A DNA stretch of 64,000 nt from Planctomycetota bacterium (GCA_029260795.1 JAJDCO010000068.1:1-64000), one strand, 5' to 3'. Counted from the stretch's first letter, positions 9,242 through 18,741 are shown. Notes: generated by a model from the sequence alone, not told the origin. Numbers and translations are program-made.

Positions 9242-10726
9242 TCACTCCCCCCGCAGACGTCGGCGGAATGCAGTCAGGATGTCTCGCTCTCTCGCTCGAA
9301 TCCCGTCAAAGAGCCCGGTCGAGGACTCCTCGACCTCCCAGTGGCCAGATTCCGTGCGGCGCCAGATCCGATCGACCTGCCCGTCACCATCGCCGTCCAA
9401 CCGAACTTGCCGAGTTTCCTGCCCCTCGACGATCGTCAGGACCACGACCCCGGTGGACTCGACATGCAACGCATGTCGAATGTCGAAGTCTGCTCCGAGC
9501 GGCGAGCCGAGTACGGGACGGGGCACCGTTCCGGGCTCGCCGTCGGAGACGAAGAGAACGAGCGACTCGATCGTACTCTTGCTCTTCCGAGTCCAAAGGA
9601 GTTGAGTCTCACCGGAGAGCTCGATGCGATGCGCTTCGACCGCCGAGCGTCGATACACGGGCCAGAAATCGAATGGGTAGACGAAAGGCTCGTCGCCAGC
9701 TCGCTCGAGGAGTCCCTCCAGTGCGGAGAGCTCTGCACAGAAGGTGGCGGGGCCATCGGGGGTCGATCCCGCATCCAACACCACGCCTCCGAGAATGACC
9801 TCCTGCGGTGAGAGTGGATCGTCGACGCCGCCCTGCAAGAGGCCCGAGCCGAAGAATCCGGCCGGCAGTTCGACATCGAGGCGCTGAACGAGTGCCGAGC
9901 GGCGATCGCGAGCATCGAGACCCGGGAAGGCCTCCGGCAGGCGAGCTCCTTCGGGATCCAGAAATGCCGAGCGCGACGTCCAGCCGGTACCGTCCACCAC
10001 TCCAAAGACGGTGACGCCGTCCGGGCGGAGCCGGCCGAGGCGGCTCCCGGGCGGTCCGTCCTCGAGCGAGAGGATCGCCAAGCCGCTTTCGACCGACACC
10101 TGCCGCACCCGAGCAGCTCGCATCGCCGCCGAGGCCTCCGAGTAGGTTCGGATCTGGACCCGAGGCGGCTGGTCGGTGAGGGCCGCTTCTCGCATCGCCT
10201 GCTCCACGGCCTCGATCGTGGTCACGATCCAGGCTGGCCCCGATTCGTTGCCCTGCCGGAAGAGGCTCCCTCCAAAGACGCCATCTGGTGACGACACGAA
10301 GACGGCGCTCGCCGGGGAGATGGGGCTGCGACGCGCTTCGTCGCTGATCGCCCTCCAGCGGAGCTCCCGCTTCCCAGGCGGCGCGCTCCAAGTGCGTTCC
10401 GCCCGTGCGAGCTCCAGGTCCAACACTTTGGGAAAGCGCTCCGCATCCTCGTCCAAGAGGCGAACGAGCAAGAGGGCGGCTGCGACCAAAGCCGCGGCGG
10501 CGACCCAGATTCGAATCCCAGGCAGTCTTCTCAACGGCCGTCGGTGCTCGACGCATGGAGGCTCGGCTTCGTCGAGCAGGCCCTCGACCGCTTCCTCGCT
10601 GAGCTGGCGAAGATCGATGGAGCCCTCGTTCAATCCGGCTACGACCTCCAGATCGGGTTCCTCACTCGGCCCTTTCTCGGATCGCAATCGAGCGAGGAGC
10701 TCGTCTTTCGGGTCGTTCCGTCTCAT
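9242..10726 (-). CDS. Single-pass membrane protein with degenerate trypsin-like domain
   Basis: 494 residues from ATG 10726, which has gagga 5 nt upstream. The N-terminal ~70 residues are charged and cytoplasmic in character, followed by one transmembrane helix (residues ~72-91, IWVAAAALVAAALLLVRLL). The outer part contains a stretch that follows the HtrA/S1C strand order: GPAWIVTTIEAVEQA where TxxHVV is expected, ESGLAILSLE where DLAVL is expected, and GFFGSGLLQGG where GNSGGPL is expected. The catalytic His, Asp and Ser therefore appear lost. A C-terminal DGDGDGQVDRIW segment precedes GHWEVEE. It lies directly upstream of the sigma gene and divergent from a caspase gene, so it probably acts as a membrane sensor or anti-sigma-like partner. 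Confidence 0.6.
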   Translation of the reverse strand: MRRNDPKDELLARLRSEKGPSEEPDLEVVAGLNEGSIDLRQLSEEAVEGLLDEAEPPCVEHRRPLRRLPGIRIWVAAAALVAAALLLVRLLDEDAERFPKVLDLELARAERTWSAPPGKRELRWRAISDEARRSPISPASAVFVSSPDGVFGGSLFRQGNESGPAWIVTTIEAVEQAMREAALTDQPPRVQIRTYSEASAAMRAARVRQVSVESGLAILSLEDGPPGSRLGRLRPDGVTVFGVVDGTGWTSRSAFLDPEGARLPEAFPGLDARDRRSALVQRLDVELPAGFFGSGLLQGGVDDPLSPQEVILGGVVLDAGSTPDGPATFCAELSALEGLLERAGDEPFVYPFDFWPVYRRSAVEAHRIELSGETQLLWTRKSKSTIESLVLFVSDGEPGTVPRPVLGSPLGADFDIRHALHVESTGVVVLTIVEGQETRQVRLDGDGDGQVDRIWRRTESGHWEVEESSTGLFDGIRARERDILTAFRRRLRGE

Positions 10727-11034
10727 GATTCCTCGCGGATCTCGAGAGGCTCTCGAGCTGCGGAAGTCGGGCATCCATCGCACGGAGCGCCGCGGCGTCC
10801 ACCTGCGACACTCTTTTCACCACCGGCCCCTGATACCAGAAAGGCGACATCGCGAATACCGCTCTCGATCGAAGCGCGCTGGCGGCGAGCGTCTTCTCGG
10901 GGACGCCTCGCGACGCGGACACGCAAGCCGTTCATTGCCAGCCGGGGCGCGAACACGCCATACTGTGTGCTGGGTGGAGATGCCTCGAGATCGTCGACGT
11001 CGCGGTCGTCACCATGGGACCGAAGGACATCTGG
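10727..11034. other. Divergent promoter region, no gene seen
   Basis: A 308-bp interval between the pseudo-trypsin/sigma operon and the caspase gene, which must contain promoters in both directions. I see no convincing -35/-10 pair and no inverted repeat of note. Confidence 0.4.
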
Positions 11035-13524
11035 ATGAACGGCTTGGGTCTGGCTCTGCTCCTGGCGGGGACACTCGCCACCTTCGAGCCACCGGAGGCC
11101 CCGAGTCGCCGCGCCCTGATCGTCGGAGTGGCCGAGTACTCTCGAATGAGCTCGCTCCCCTCGCTGTCGGGGCCACGCGAAGACGTTCGCCTCATTCGCT
11201 CCCTGCTCGTCGACGTCTTGGGATTCAATGAACGGGACATCCTCGAGCTGTCGACAAATCGTTCCCAACCCGAGGGTCGACCGACCAAGGCAAACATCTT
11301 GGCCGGGCTCGCTCAATTGTCCTCGTCGGTGCGCCCCGGGGACGAGATCGTCATCTACCTCTCCGGTCATGGAACCCGACAACGAGACGATTCGGGAGAC
11401 GAGGCCGATGGCTGGGACGAGGTGTTTCTGCCGGAAGACGTCTACCCTTCCGGTCCAGATGGCCCGGGCACCATTCCCAACGCACTCGTCGACGACGAGC
11501 TGGGCCAGGCTTTGGATCGCCTGCGCTCTGGTGGTGCTTTCGTCTGGTTGATCGTCGATGCTTGCCACTCGGGTACCTTGGACCGAGATGGCGCCGACAC
11601 TCGCAGTCGCCATGTCTCTCCTGAGCGCTTCGGCCTCGCCCCACCCGACCCGGTTCACCACCGAGGCGGTGCTCGCGATTCCGAAGCGATGCTCGAGGGC
11701 GAGCGTGGCAATCTGGTCGCGTGCTTCGCGACTCTGAGCCATCTGGCGGCCAAAGAGCTTCCCCTGCCTCCCGGCCAAAGCGATGCCACCGTGGCCGGCG
11801 TCTTCACCTGGGCGCTGGTCCATCAGCTCCGGGCCAGCGGCGGACGCATGACGTTTCGAGACTTGGAGAGCCAAATGCGCCGCGCGTACGAAGGTCTCCT
11901 GGCCGACAGACGGCTCTATGGACTGCCCCTTCCCGTCTTCACGGGCGCGACCGAGAGACCGTTGATCGGAAGCGGAGCGAAACGGCGGCTTCGGCTTCGA
12001 ATCAGTCGCAAAAGAGCGTGGATCCTCGAAGCCGGGCAGCTTCACGGCATCTCGCAGGGAACGCGACTCTCCGTGCATCGCCTCGGAGAAAGCGCCGATG
12101 CGCTCGGCTGGGTCGAGGTCGAGGATGCAGGCTGGCTCACGGCCCGCTGCCGACCCATCGTTGCCGAAGTCACCGAGGACAGGGCAAGCTTCCCTTCCTC
12201 GCTCGGTGCCGGGACCTTTGCGGCCGAAGTCGTCGAGCGTGCCGCGGCCCCACGACCGCTTCGAGTCTCGATCCTCGACCCGGATGGCCAGGACTGCCAG
12301 TCTCTTCCGAGTGAGGTCTCGAAGTGCCTCGTGGATGGATCCGGTTGGATCCTGCGTGTCGCTCCGGGGTCCGAAGAAGCCGCGATCGTCGTGACGCCAT
12401 CGGGGAACCTGCGGGTGGCGTTCGAGCGCGATGGCCCCCAATGGCCCCTCGAGGATCTGGGCCGCTCGCTCCCATGCAGCCTTCTGCAAGCTCAGCGCGC
12501 CAAGAACCTGGGCGACCTTCCGTCGAATTCTGACGGCGCGCGTTTCCCGGGCGGGATTCGGGCGGAGCTTCGGGTGCAGGGAGAGCCGCTTTCCGGTGAG
12601 TCGGTCGAACCGGGAGCGGTGCTTTCCTTTCGGTTGCTTCATGAAGGCGGGCGCCCGTGGGACGTGTGGTGCTTTCTGCTGGACGAGATGAGCCAACTCA
12701 CTCTTCTTCATCCTCTCGACGGTGATTCCCCGACGCGCCTTCCCGGGGATCGAACGGAGGCCATCGAGTTTTTGGCCAATGACGAGACGCTTCGAGAAGC
12801 CTCCCTCCTCACGATCGTTCTCCCGGCGCAGACTCCCACCCGTCTCGACTGGTTGGAGCGCGACCCCTGTCGCAGCGACCGCGGCGGCCCGGGAGACCCG
12901 ATGAGAGACTTGCTCCGTTTGAGGGCGAATCGTTCGGGCGGAGAAGAAGTCACAGTGCGTATGCATCGGCAGCCCTTGCAGTTCTCGTGGCGAAGCCAGC
13001 TCCCGCCAAGCGATTCCTTGGGAGCTCACTGGTGGGAAGTTGAGATGAAGCCCCGACCGACGCCGACCCGAGGCCGACCCGATCCCCGACGGCCAGGGCA
13101 TCGCTTCGGATCCGTCCGGCTTCTCGGCGAGGACTCGGCCGTTGACGACATGATGGTGACCGAAGGAGTGGGCTTCCGCTCTTTCTGGATCGATCTGGAC
13201 GAGTCTCCGCCCTTCGATCCTGAATCCGGCGGTCGACTCGAGGACCTCTTCGAGCCCGAGATCATCTTGCAGGTCTTCGATGACCACCGAGTCGCCGCCT
13301 ATGATCGAGATCTCGACGGTGAGCTCGACTGGATCTTGGTCGATGACGATTCTGACGCATGGGCCGACACCTGTTGGCGCCTGGGATCGAAGGGCTGGGA
13401 GCGCGAAGAGAACGTCCGCCTCCATTGGCTCCGCCTCGCCTGGCTGCCGTTGCCGACGGATGGCTTCGAGCAGATGCGCTGGTATCGAAAGCTGTCGGCC
13501 CTGACCGCTTCTCGGGGGAAGTGA
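11035..13524 (+). CDS. Secreted caspase (peptidase C14) family protein
   Basis: 829 residues from ATG 11035, chosen over the ATG at 11014 because it has aagga 7 nt upstream and begins directly with the signal peptide (MNGLGLALLLAGTLA). The p20-like caspase domain spans residues ~25-300: RALIVGVAEYS, then the catalytic His112 in YLSGHGT and Cys177 in DACHSG, with the metacaspase-like loop DEADGWDEVFLPED between them. The remaining ~500 residues hold beta-rich, poorly recognisable segments and a terminal DRDLDGELDWI module. The divergent gene product ends with a comparable DGDGDGQVDRIW segment. The sigma/pseudo-trypsin pair next door may control it or be its target. Confidence 0.85.
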   Translation: MNGLGLALLLAGTLATFEPPEAPSRRALIVGVAEYSRMSSLPSLSGPREDVRLIRSLLVDVLGFNERDILELSTNRSQPEGRPTKANILAGLAQLSSSVRPGDEIVIYLSGHGTRQRDDSGDEADGWDEVFLPEDVYPSGPDGPGTIPNALVDDELGQALDRLRSGGAFVWLIVDACHSGTLDRDGADTRSRHVSPERFGLAPPDPVHHRGGARDSEAMLEGERGNLVACFATLSHLAAKELPLPPGQSDATVAGVFTWALVHQLRASGGRMTFRDLESQMRRAYEGLLADRRLYGLPLPVFTGATERPLIGSGAKRRLRLRISRKRAWILEAGQLHGISQGTRLSVHRLGESADALGWVEVEDAGWLTARCRPIVAEVTEDRASFPSSLGAGTFAAEVVERAAAPRPLRVSILDPDGQDCQSLPSEVSKCLVDGSGWILRVAPGSEEAAIVVTPSGNLRVAFERDGPQWPLEDLGRSLPCSLLQAQRAKNLGDLPSNSDGARFPGGIRAELRVQGEPLSGESVEPGAVLSFRLLHEGGRPWDVWCFLLDEMSQLTLLHPLDGDSPTRLPGDRTEAIEFLANDETLREASLLTIVLPAQTPTRLDWLERDPCRSDRGGPGDPMRDLLRLRANRSGGEEVTVRMHRQPLQFSWRSQLPPSDSLGAHWWEVEMKPRPTPTRGRPDPRRPGHRFGSVRLLGEDSAVDDMMVTEGVGFRSFWIDLDESPPFDPESGGRLEDLFEPEIILQVFDDHRVAAYDRDLDGELDWILVDDDSDAWADTCWRLGSKGWEREENVRLHWLRLAWLPLPTDGFEQMRWYRKLSALTASRGK

Positions 13525-13583
13525 CTTCCCACGGAGTTGGGTCAAGGCCGACCGCCTACGGGTGAGTCTTTCGAGATCCGGAG

Positions 13584-15767
13584 TCAGCGCACCTCGGTGA
13601 GGATCTCGCCCGAGCCACTGATCGACCCTCGGTTGAAGATGATGCCACCCTCGAGGACCGTGCCATCGACCACCAGCTCTCCTTCGAGAATCCAATCCTG
13701 GTCGACCCGCAGGGCAGCACCAGCTTCGACGATGATGCGGCCATCGAACCCATCGAGCTCATCCGTTCCGATCTGGCCCGTGATGATCAGCGTCGAGCCG
13801 GACTCGATGAATGTCTCGGAGTGACTCCCGACCGGATCCACGGGATCGTCTCCATCCCAGAAGTACTGCGCCGCCGTGATTCGGAACTCGCCCGACTCGG
13901 CAAAGAGGGCGTTGCCTCGCTGCACCACCGTGCCCGCCCCGATCAGCGGGGCGCCGCCTCCGAGGTAGACCGAGTCGCCGAGCAGACGAAGCTTCGCACC
14001 CGAGGTCACGGTCGCACGCGCGCCCCGCCGCCACTGCTGGGGTGCGTGAATCTGGCCGTTGAACGCGGTCACGTTCAGCTCGGCTCCCAGCTTGATCACG
14101 AGGTGATCCGCCAGGAACGATGACCGGTCTCCTTGGAGAGTGAGCGCGGAGAGGGATGACAAGGTCACCTGGTCCACGAACTGCAAGTCGTGGGAGCCGT
14201 CAACGATCATGTCACCATTGAAGTCTCCCGACAGGGGCGCGAAGAACCGAATCGACCCCGACACCGCTCGCAGCCTACAATTCACATCGGTCAATTCGAA
14301 ACGGACATCCCCATCGTAGGGTGTGAAGGCCAGACCTTCGTCTACGGCCTGAATCGTGCCGCGAGACTCCAAGCTGCGCAGGCCTCGAATGGCGGTGTCC
14401 TTTCCGACGAGACGCGTGTCTTTGCCCCACAGCTCGAGGTGAGCGACTTCGCCCAGCGTCGTGGTCAGATTCAGGCGGGCCTTGTCCCAGAGCCGGACCG
14501 TACCCAGGGGAACGTCCAGGCGGGAGGGATCTTCGGGCCTGCCCTGCATGATGATCTCGGCTTTGTTGTCGGCCTCGACCATGCTCCAAGCCTCGAGATC
14601 CCCCCCCTCCCAGATCTCGATCGCGTCGCCGTGGTGCAAGACGACATTCGATCGGACTCTGCCGGACTGCGTGATCAGCTTGGAGCGACGCTCGAGCGTC
14701 AAGCGTTCCACTCCGGTCAGGGTTTGAGCGCCGTATTGCACCGTCATCAGATCACCGAGAAAGATCCCGGCCGCGAAGGCGTCGTCCGCCAGAACGACGG
14801 TCGTGGGAGCATCCATCGGATACAGGAGAGCGGCTTCGTTGCCCAAAGGGACCGCGTCGAACCAGGAGGGCTCGTGTCGCCAGTCCTCGGCCGCGCCCGC
14901 ATCGATCCACACTTTGCGAGGGAAATAAGCCGTCGGCCAGCCGTTCACGCTCGCGATCGCGAGAATGTCGGCCATGCTGGGCAGTCGGCGCTCACCAAAT
15001 TGGATGCTTGAATTCATCAGAGCATGCGACGATTGGAGGTGTCCGAAGTCGCGGAATCCCGGAGACACACGGACCCCGAATCCTAGAAAGGATTCGTAGT
15101 CGCCATCGTCCGCCGCGTCGGCCTTTCCGACGAAGCCGAGACCCAGCGCGTGTCCGAGCTCGTGCAGCGCGATCGAATGCAGGTCGAGGCCATCTTCTGC
15201 CGTGGCGGGGCCGCAGGCCACATCACTCGGGACCTCTTGCAGAGCGAGTCCGGACATGCCCACCTCAACTGGCATGTCTACCGTGCCGTCGAGGGCGTTC
15301 CAGGTCGCTGAGTCGAACGGATCGAGGTACATGCGAGGGCGCATGTCGTACTCGGAATGGTTGCGAGGGGTCGAATCCACGAACCAGGGCAGCTCACCAT
15401 CACCGTGACGCGTCATGAAGCGAATCGTGTAGGTGTTGGGGGAGAGAGCACCGAATCGGCGGTGAGTCGTTGCGCCGACACAATCGCCGGAAGTGAACCG
15501 TGACAGCCCCGCACCGGTAAAGGGATCGTCCCAGCTGATCCGAAGCGTCACGTCGTGCTCGGGAACGTCCGCGAAGATAGCCTCCCACCGCTGCGCGGCG
15601 GTCTCGACAACGTCTTGGAGGCACGCTCCATCCGGGTCCCAAGCGGGTGGCTCGCGGTCGATGTACACGATGTCGAAGTCCACCTGGCCGTGTACGACCG
15701 TCATCGAGGCGAGCTCTAAGAGACCGACGAGAATAGAGGCGCCCACGTAGTATCTGAGAGTTTTCAT
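13584..15767 (-). CDS. Secreted metzincin-like zinc metalloprotease with beta-rich C-terminus
   Basis: 727 residues with a signal peptide to about residue 27 (LELASMTVVHG). The catalytic helix HELGHALGLGF is at residues 202-212 and a Met-turn SHALMNS is near residue 251, so the fold is matrixin/metzincin-like. Position 212, normally the third zinc ligand (His or Asp in HExxHxxGxxH/D), is Phe. Residues ~300-727 are a repetitive beta-rich region (ERLTLERRSKL, VTLSSLSALTLQGD, GSGEILTEV), probably a beta-helix, with one dockerin-like DFNGDMIVDGSHDL segment. gggag lies 9 nt before the ATG. Monocistronic, convergent with the caspase gene. Confidence 0.75.
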   Translation of the reverse strand: MKTLRYYVGASILVGLLELASMTVVHGQVDFDIVYIDREPPAWDPDGACLQDVVETAAQRWEAIFADVPEHDVTLRISWDDPFTGAGLSRFTSGDCVGATTHRRFGALSPNTYTIRFMTRHGDGELPWFVDSTPRNHSEYDMRPRMYLDPFDSATWNALDGTVDMPVEVGMSGLALQEVPSDVACGPATAEDGLDLHSIALHELGHALGLGFVGKADAADDGDYESFLGFGVRVSPGFRDFGHLQSSHALMNSSIQFGERRLPSMADILAIASVNGWPTAYFPRKVWIDAGAAEDWRHEPSWFDAVPLGNEAALLYPMDAPTTVVLADDAFAAGIFLGDLMTVQYGAQTLTGVERLTLERRSKLITQSGRVRSNVVLHHGDAIEIWEGGDLEAWSMVEADNKAEIIMQGRPEDPSRLDVPLGTVRLWDKARLNLTTTLGEVAHLELWGKDTRLVGKDTAIRGLRSLESRGTIQAVDEGLAFTPYDGDVRFELTDVNCRLRAVSGSIRFFAPLSGDFNGDMIVDGSHDLQFVDQVTLSSLSALTLQGDRSSFLADHLVIKLGAELNVTAFNGQIHAPQQWRRGARATVTSGAKLRLLGDSVYLGGGAPLIGAGTVVQRGNALFAESGEFRITAAQYFWDGDDPVDPVGSHSETFIESGSTLIITGQIGTDELDGFDGRIIVEAGAALRVDQDWILEGELVVDGTVLEGGIIFNRGSISGSGEILTEVR

Positions 15768-16255
15768 TGTTCGTCTCCCGAGGTTTGAGGGTCCTGCCCC
15801 GCGAGATGTGCTCCTGGCGATCCTGCACCGAAAGCGACATCACTCGGGCCGCATCGCGTCGCCTGACGAGCGCGGCCGATCGATTCGCGGGGTCTTCGTG
15901 ACGTCAGGGACCCGAGCTCGAGAGAGTTCACTCTCTCTTCTGAATTCTCATCTATCGATTCGCTTGGCTGGGAGCACCGAGAGTGAAAGCCTTCTGCCAG
16001 CCAGCATCCACTCGAGCGGGTCATCGTTGCTGCAACCGACGAGGGAAACACCAACCCTCATTCACGAAGAAACGAGGCGAGAGGATGGAAGCCCTGCCCC
16101 GTGATCCCGTACGTCGCAGGGCCTCGCAGCTCGCTGTATGCAGACGCGGTCGTCAGGCTCCACCCAGAGCCGAGTGCGGTTGACGGTCGATTCGAAGACG
16201 GAGTAGCCTGGGTTGCGGGAAACGGTCTGGGCGCATGTGATCCTTGTTGACCGTT
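15768..16255. other. Intergenic region between metalloprotease and transposase remnant
   Basis: A 488-bp interval without a supportable gene. A perfect 8-bp inverted repeat (gagagagt, tc, actctctc) sits at 15920-15937, 153 bp upstream of the metalloprotease start. The part next to 16255 may include the outer end of the degraded insertion sequence, but I cannot define a terminal inverted repeat or a target duplication. Confidence 0.4.
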
Positions 16256-16755
16256 TCAGGCGGCGTTGCCATAGAGTCGGCGATGCTCTCGGTCGGCTCG
16301 GAATCTCCAGAACTCCTGCCAGTCACCATTCTTGTCAGCGGCTCGGAGCTCGAGGATTGCTTGGGCACCTTCGATCGTCCATCGCATGCCAGTCTTCTCC
16401 ATGCGGTCCCGGACGAGATGGCCGCACGCTCCTTCGACCACACCGGTGGCGATGGGGTATCCCTTCGCGAGGTACTCGTCGTAGCGCATGAACTGGCGGT
16501 TGTTGTGCATGTAGTTGGCAGCCGACTCGACGGCTCTCCGCTTCGAAGCGGAGAGCTTGCGCTTGGTGACGCTCTGACGGAGACCGCCGATCACCCGGCC
16601 GACCTTGCCTTCGAGAAGCATCTGCAAGCGTTGCATGACCCACTCGGCAGCTTCCTTGGAACCTTCGGGGTGGAAGGCGGGCGCCGCATGCCACAGTCGC
16701 TCGACGGCGTGTATGAGATCGAGGACGATGGTCACCTTCGAGGTGGCACCGAGGT
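16256..16755 (-). mobile_element. ISKra4-family transposase, 5'-truncated remnant
   Basis: From about 16745 down to the stop at 16256 the minus strand encodes the C-terminal ~160 residues of an ISKra4-type transposase. Hallmarks are VLDLIHAVERLWHAA, GYPIATGVVEGACGHLVRDR, RMEKTGMRWTIEGAQAIL and the terminal WRFRADREHRRLYG. The N-terminal two-thirds of the gene is missing. The open frame continues upstream only through the out-of-frame sequence of the neighbouring I9-like gene. The remnant cannot be active. It marks the breakpoint that cut the adjacent gene. Confidence 0.8.
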
Positions 16756-17703
16756 AGGTTTGAGCTCGCTTCTGAAGGGCAGGATGTACTGCACGAAGTC
16801 GAGTGACGCGATCTCCTCGATCGTAGAGCGGGGCATTCGGGCGCGGAAGGCGCGAATCGCCGCGACGTACTCGAGGATCTCGATGCCGCGCGCCTCGAGG
16901 GCCTGGTGCTGCCACCCGAAGGTCTGCCAGATCGACCGGCTCTCCTTGGGAGCGTTCGACTCACCGCCCTCGCTCGTCGTGGGCTGGGGTGTGCTCTGCG
17001 GCACCGAGGCCTCGGACAGGTCCGACTCGAAGACGTTGATGTAGACAATCGACTCTCCGCCCGGAGCGGACTCGATCTGCTCTCGGAGCTGTGGGGCGAT
17101 CTTCAACTCCCGGGGCGCCGGTCCGATCCAGCGAACGAACGGGAGCGCGGCGATGTCTCGAGCGGCCTCGGGAAGCAGAGCCACCTTGACGCTGTAATGA
17201 GGATGAAATCCCAGGACGCGGCAGCCCAGCTTCCCGAGCTCCTCGAGTCGCTCGGGCGTCATGCGCCTCGAGAACATCACGAAGCCGTAGGTGTGGCCAG
17301 TCGGACGGGCATCGCTGTCGGGTGAGAGCTGCAGCGTTCGCCACTCGGACGCGAACCGCTCGCCGGCCTTCGGCGAGAACGTGCCGGAGGCGAAGCCCAG
17401 GAAGAACGGATCACCTGAAGCCGGCCGCAGGACCACATCCCCCTGGTCGCCCGCAACGACGAAGGCTGGGTTCGGCAGCGGTACGGCATCGTCGAGCTGG
17501 ACGGGGACAGACTGCGCTTCAGCAGCTGTGTTCAAGGAAACGGCCTGAGTCGGTTCGATGCTCTCGATGAAAGTGGAAGGCGGTGACGGATCTTCTTGTG
17601 TGACCATAGTTCGGACGCGGGAGATGGTTTCGACTGCCTCAGTTTCCTGGGCGGCTTGACCTGGAATGAGGCTCATCAGGAGCGCAATGCAAAGGGATGG
17701 CAT
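16732..17703 (-). pseudogene. Truncated secreted peptidase-inhibitor-I9-like protein, cut by the IS remnant
   Basis: 323 residues from ATG 17703, with signal peptide MPSLCIALLMSLIPGQAA. Two stretches resemble the inhibitor/propeptide domain of subtilisins: LGCRVLGFHPHYSVKVALL..ALPFVRWIGPAP, and RGIEILEYVAAIRAFRARMP..IASLDFVQYILPF. The S8 catalytic domain expected next is absent. The frame enters transposase sequence at about 16745 and stops 4 codons later. It is most simply a protease gene cut after its propeptide. A stand-alone inhibitor-like protein with a newly acquired C-terminus is also possible, because the remaining frame is intact. The leader and signal peptide closely resemble those of the gene starting at 30196. 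Confidence 0.65.
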
Positions 17704-17743
17704 CGAAATCCGCCAACGGGGTTGCCCATGTTGTTCGTGGGAG

Positions 17744-17775
17744 CCACGGCTTCAAATGCCGGGAAGGAAGCCCTT
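17744..17775 (-). repeat. Conserved 5' leader element, copy A
   Basis: A segment 41 bp upstream of the ATG at 17703 that is nearly identical to 30242-30274 upstream of the ATG at 30196. Both share ccacgg, a central atgccggg and a final ccctt, with a few substitutions and one indel. Conserved position relative to the start suggests a shared promoter or leader. Confidence 0.55.
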
Positions 17776-17961
17776 TGGGCGAGGGGATCGGTGGTCGCCG
17801 AGTCCTGGGTGACGTGATTCTCACTCGCTCTGAATAACCAAGCGAGTCGAGATGGTGGCGGGGGACATGATTTCGCTAGAACGGACTCGGCCAAGCCTTG
17901 ATCGGCCAGGCTCCAGATCGGGAAGACGCTATTCGCAACGGTTCGGCGACGCAAAGCTTCG

Positions 17962-18741
17962 TCATTCACTAGGGCCGTGGGGCCCCGGACGCGTTTGACC
18001 GCCGTGGCGCTCGCTCTCGCCATGGCGGCGCCGAAGTCGTCGAAAGCGACGAGCCCACAGAGTGGAACGCAAGTTCGCCTGCCGGCGCAGGGTCGGGGGC
18101 CGAAGCTCGAATCCCGCGGGGAGCTCGATGTCGAGGAAGGCGAGGACGCTTCGGACCATTCGGTCGCGGTGCGAGACGAGGTCCTCGTAGACGACGCGAA
18201 GCGGGATGATGCCCCGCTCTGAGAAGTACTGCTCCCAAGCCGCATCGCCTCGCTCGATCTCACGGAAGGCCGCGTCGATCCGATCAAAGTCGAAGACCGG
18301 GCGCTGTCCCGAGGCCGCATGATCCGAGGCCCACTGCCCGGTCTGCATCGCCTTGTCCCAGGAGATGGCCTGTCGCACGCGATCGCGGCGGGTGATCCAC
18401 ACGTACCGAGCGCCCGGCAGAGCTTCTCCGAGATCCTGATCGGCAAAGACGTCGAGTACCTGTCCCCAGTGGATCTTGGCCCCGAACACGCCGTTGGGGC
18501 TCGTCTTCTTGGCGAGAAGGGCGGCCCGATACTCGGCAAAGCCGCTCGTTCCCCAAGCGCGCGCGAAGCCCTCCATCTGCTCCCGGTCGAAGTACTCGGT
18601 TGGCGCGCCGGAGAGGCCGCTGTTGCAAAGGAGCTCGCACAGCAGCGAGCTACCCGATCGGGGCGTCGAGCAGATCCAGTAGAGGCAGCGCGGCTCGGTG
18701 CCCTCCGGGAACTCGTGGTCGAACTTGTGATGGGTATACAT
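17962..18741 (-). CDS. Stf0-family sulfotransferase
   Basis: 259 residues. The N-terminal YWICSTPRSGSSLLCELL is the PAPS 5'-phosphosulfate loop of the Stf0 family, followed by GAPTEYF, GVFGAKIHWGQ, VWITRRDRVRQAISWDKAMQTGQW and VVYEDLVSH, all in family order. It transfers a sulfate group from PAPS to an acceptor hydroxyl, in characterised Stf0 to trehalose; the acceptor here is unknown. The last ~40 residues after PPTLRRQA become Arg/His-rich and no longer resemble the family, so a frameshift or relaxed tail is possible. Third gene of a three-gene operon, 31 bp after the aminotransferase. Confidence 0.85.
   Translation of the reverse strand: MYTHHKFDHEFPEGTEPRCLYWICSTPRSGSSLLCELLCNSGLSGAPTEYFDREQMEGFARAWGTSGFAEYRAALLAKKTSPNGVFGAKIHWGQVLDVFADQDLGEALPGARYVWITRRDRVRQAISWDKAMQTGQWASDHAASGQRPVFDFDRIDAAFREIERGDAAWEQYFSERGIIPLRVVYEDLVSHRDRMVRSVLAFLDIELPAGFELRPPTLRRQANLRSTLWARRFRRLRRRHGESERHGGQTRPGPHGPSE

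Noticed and set aside
10662..10922. A small minus-strand frame upstream of the pseudo-trypsin gene
   Set aside because: It overlaps the well-supported start of that gene, lacks a ribosome binding site and has no recognisable domain.
10723..13695. A 990-codon open frame opposite the caspase gene
   Set aside because: The plus-strand frame has a signal peptide and intact caspase motifs; the minus frame has no domain and is an antisense shadow.
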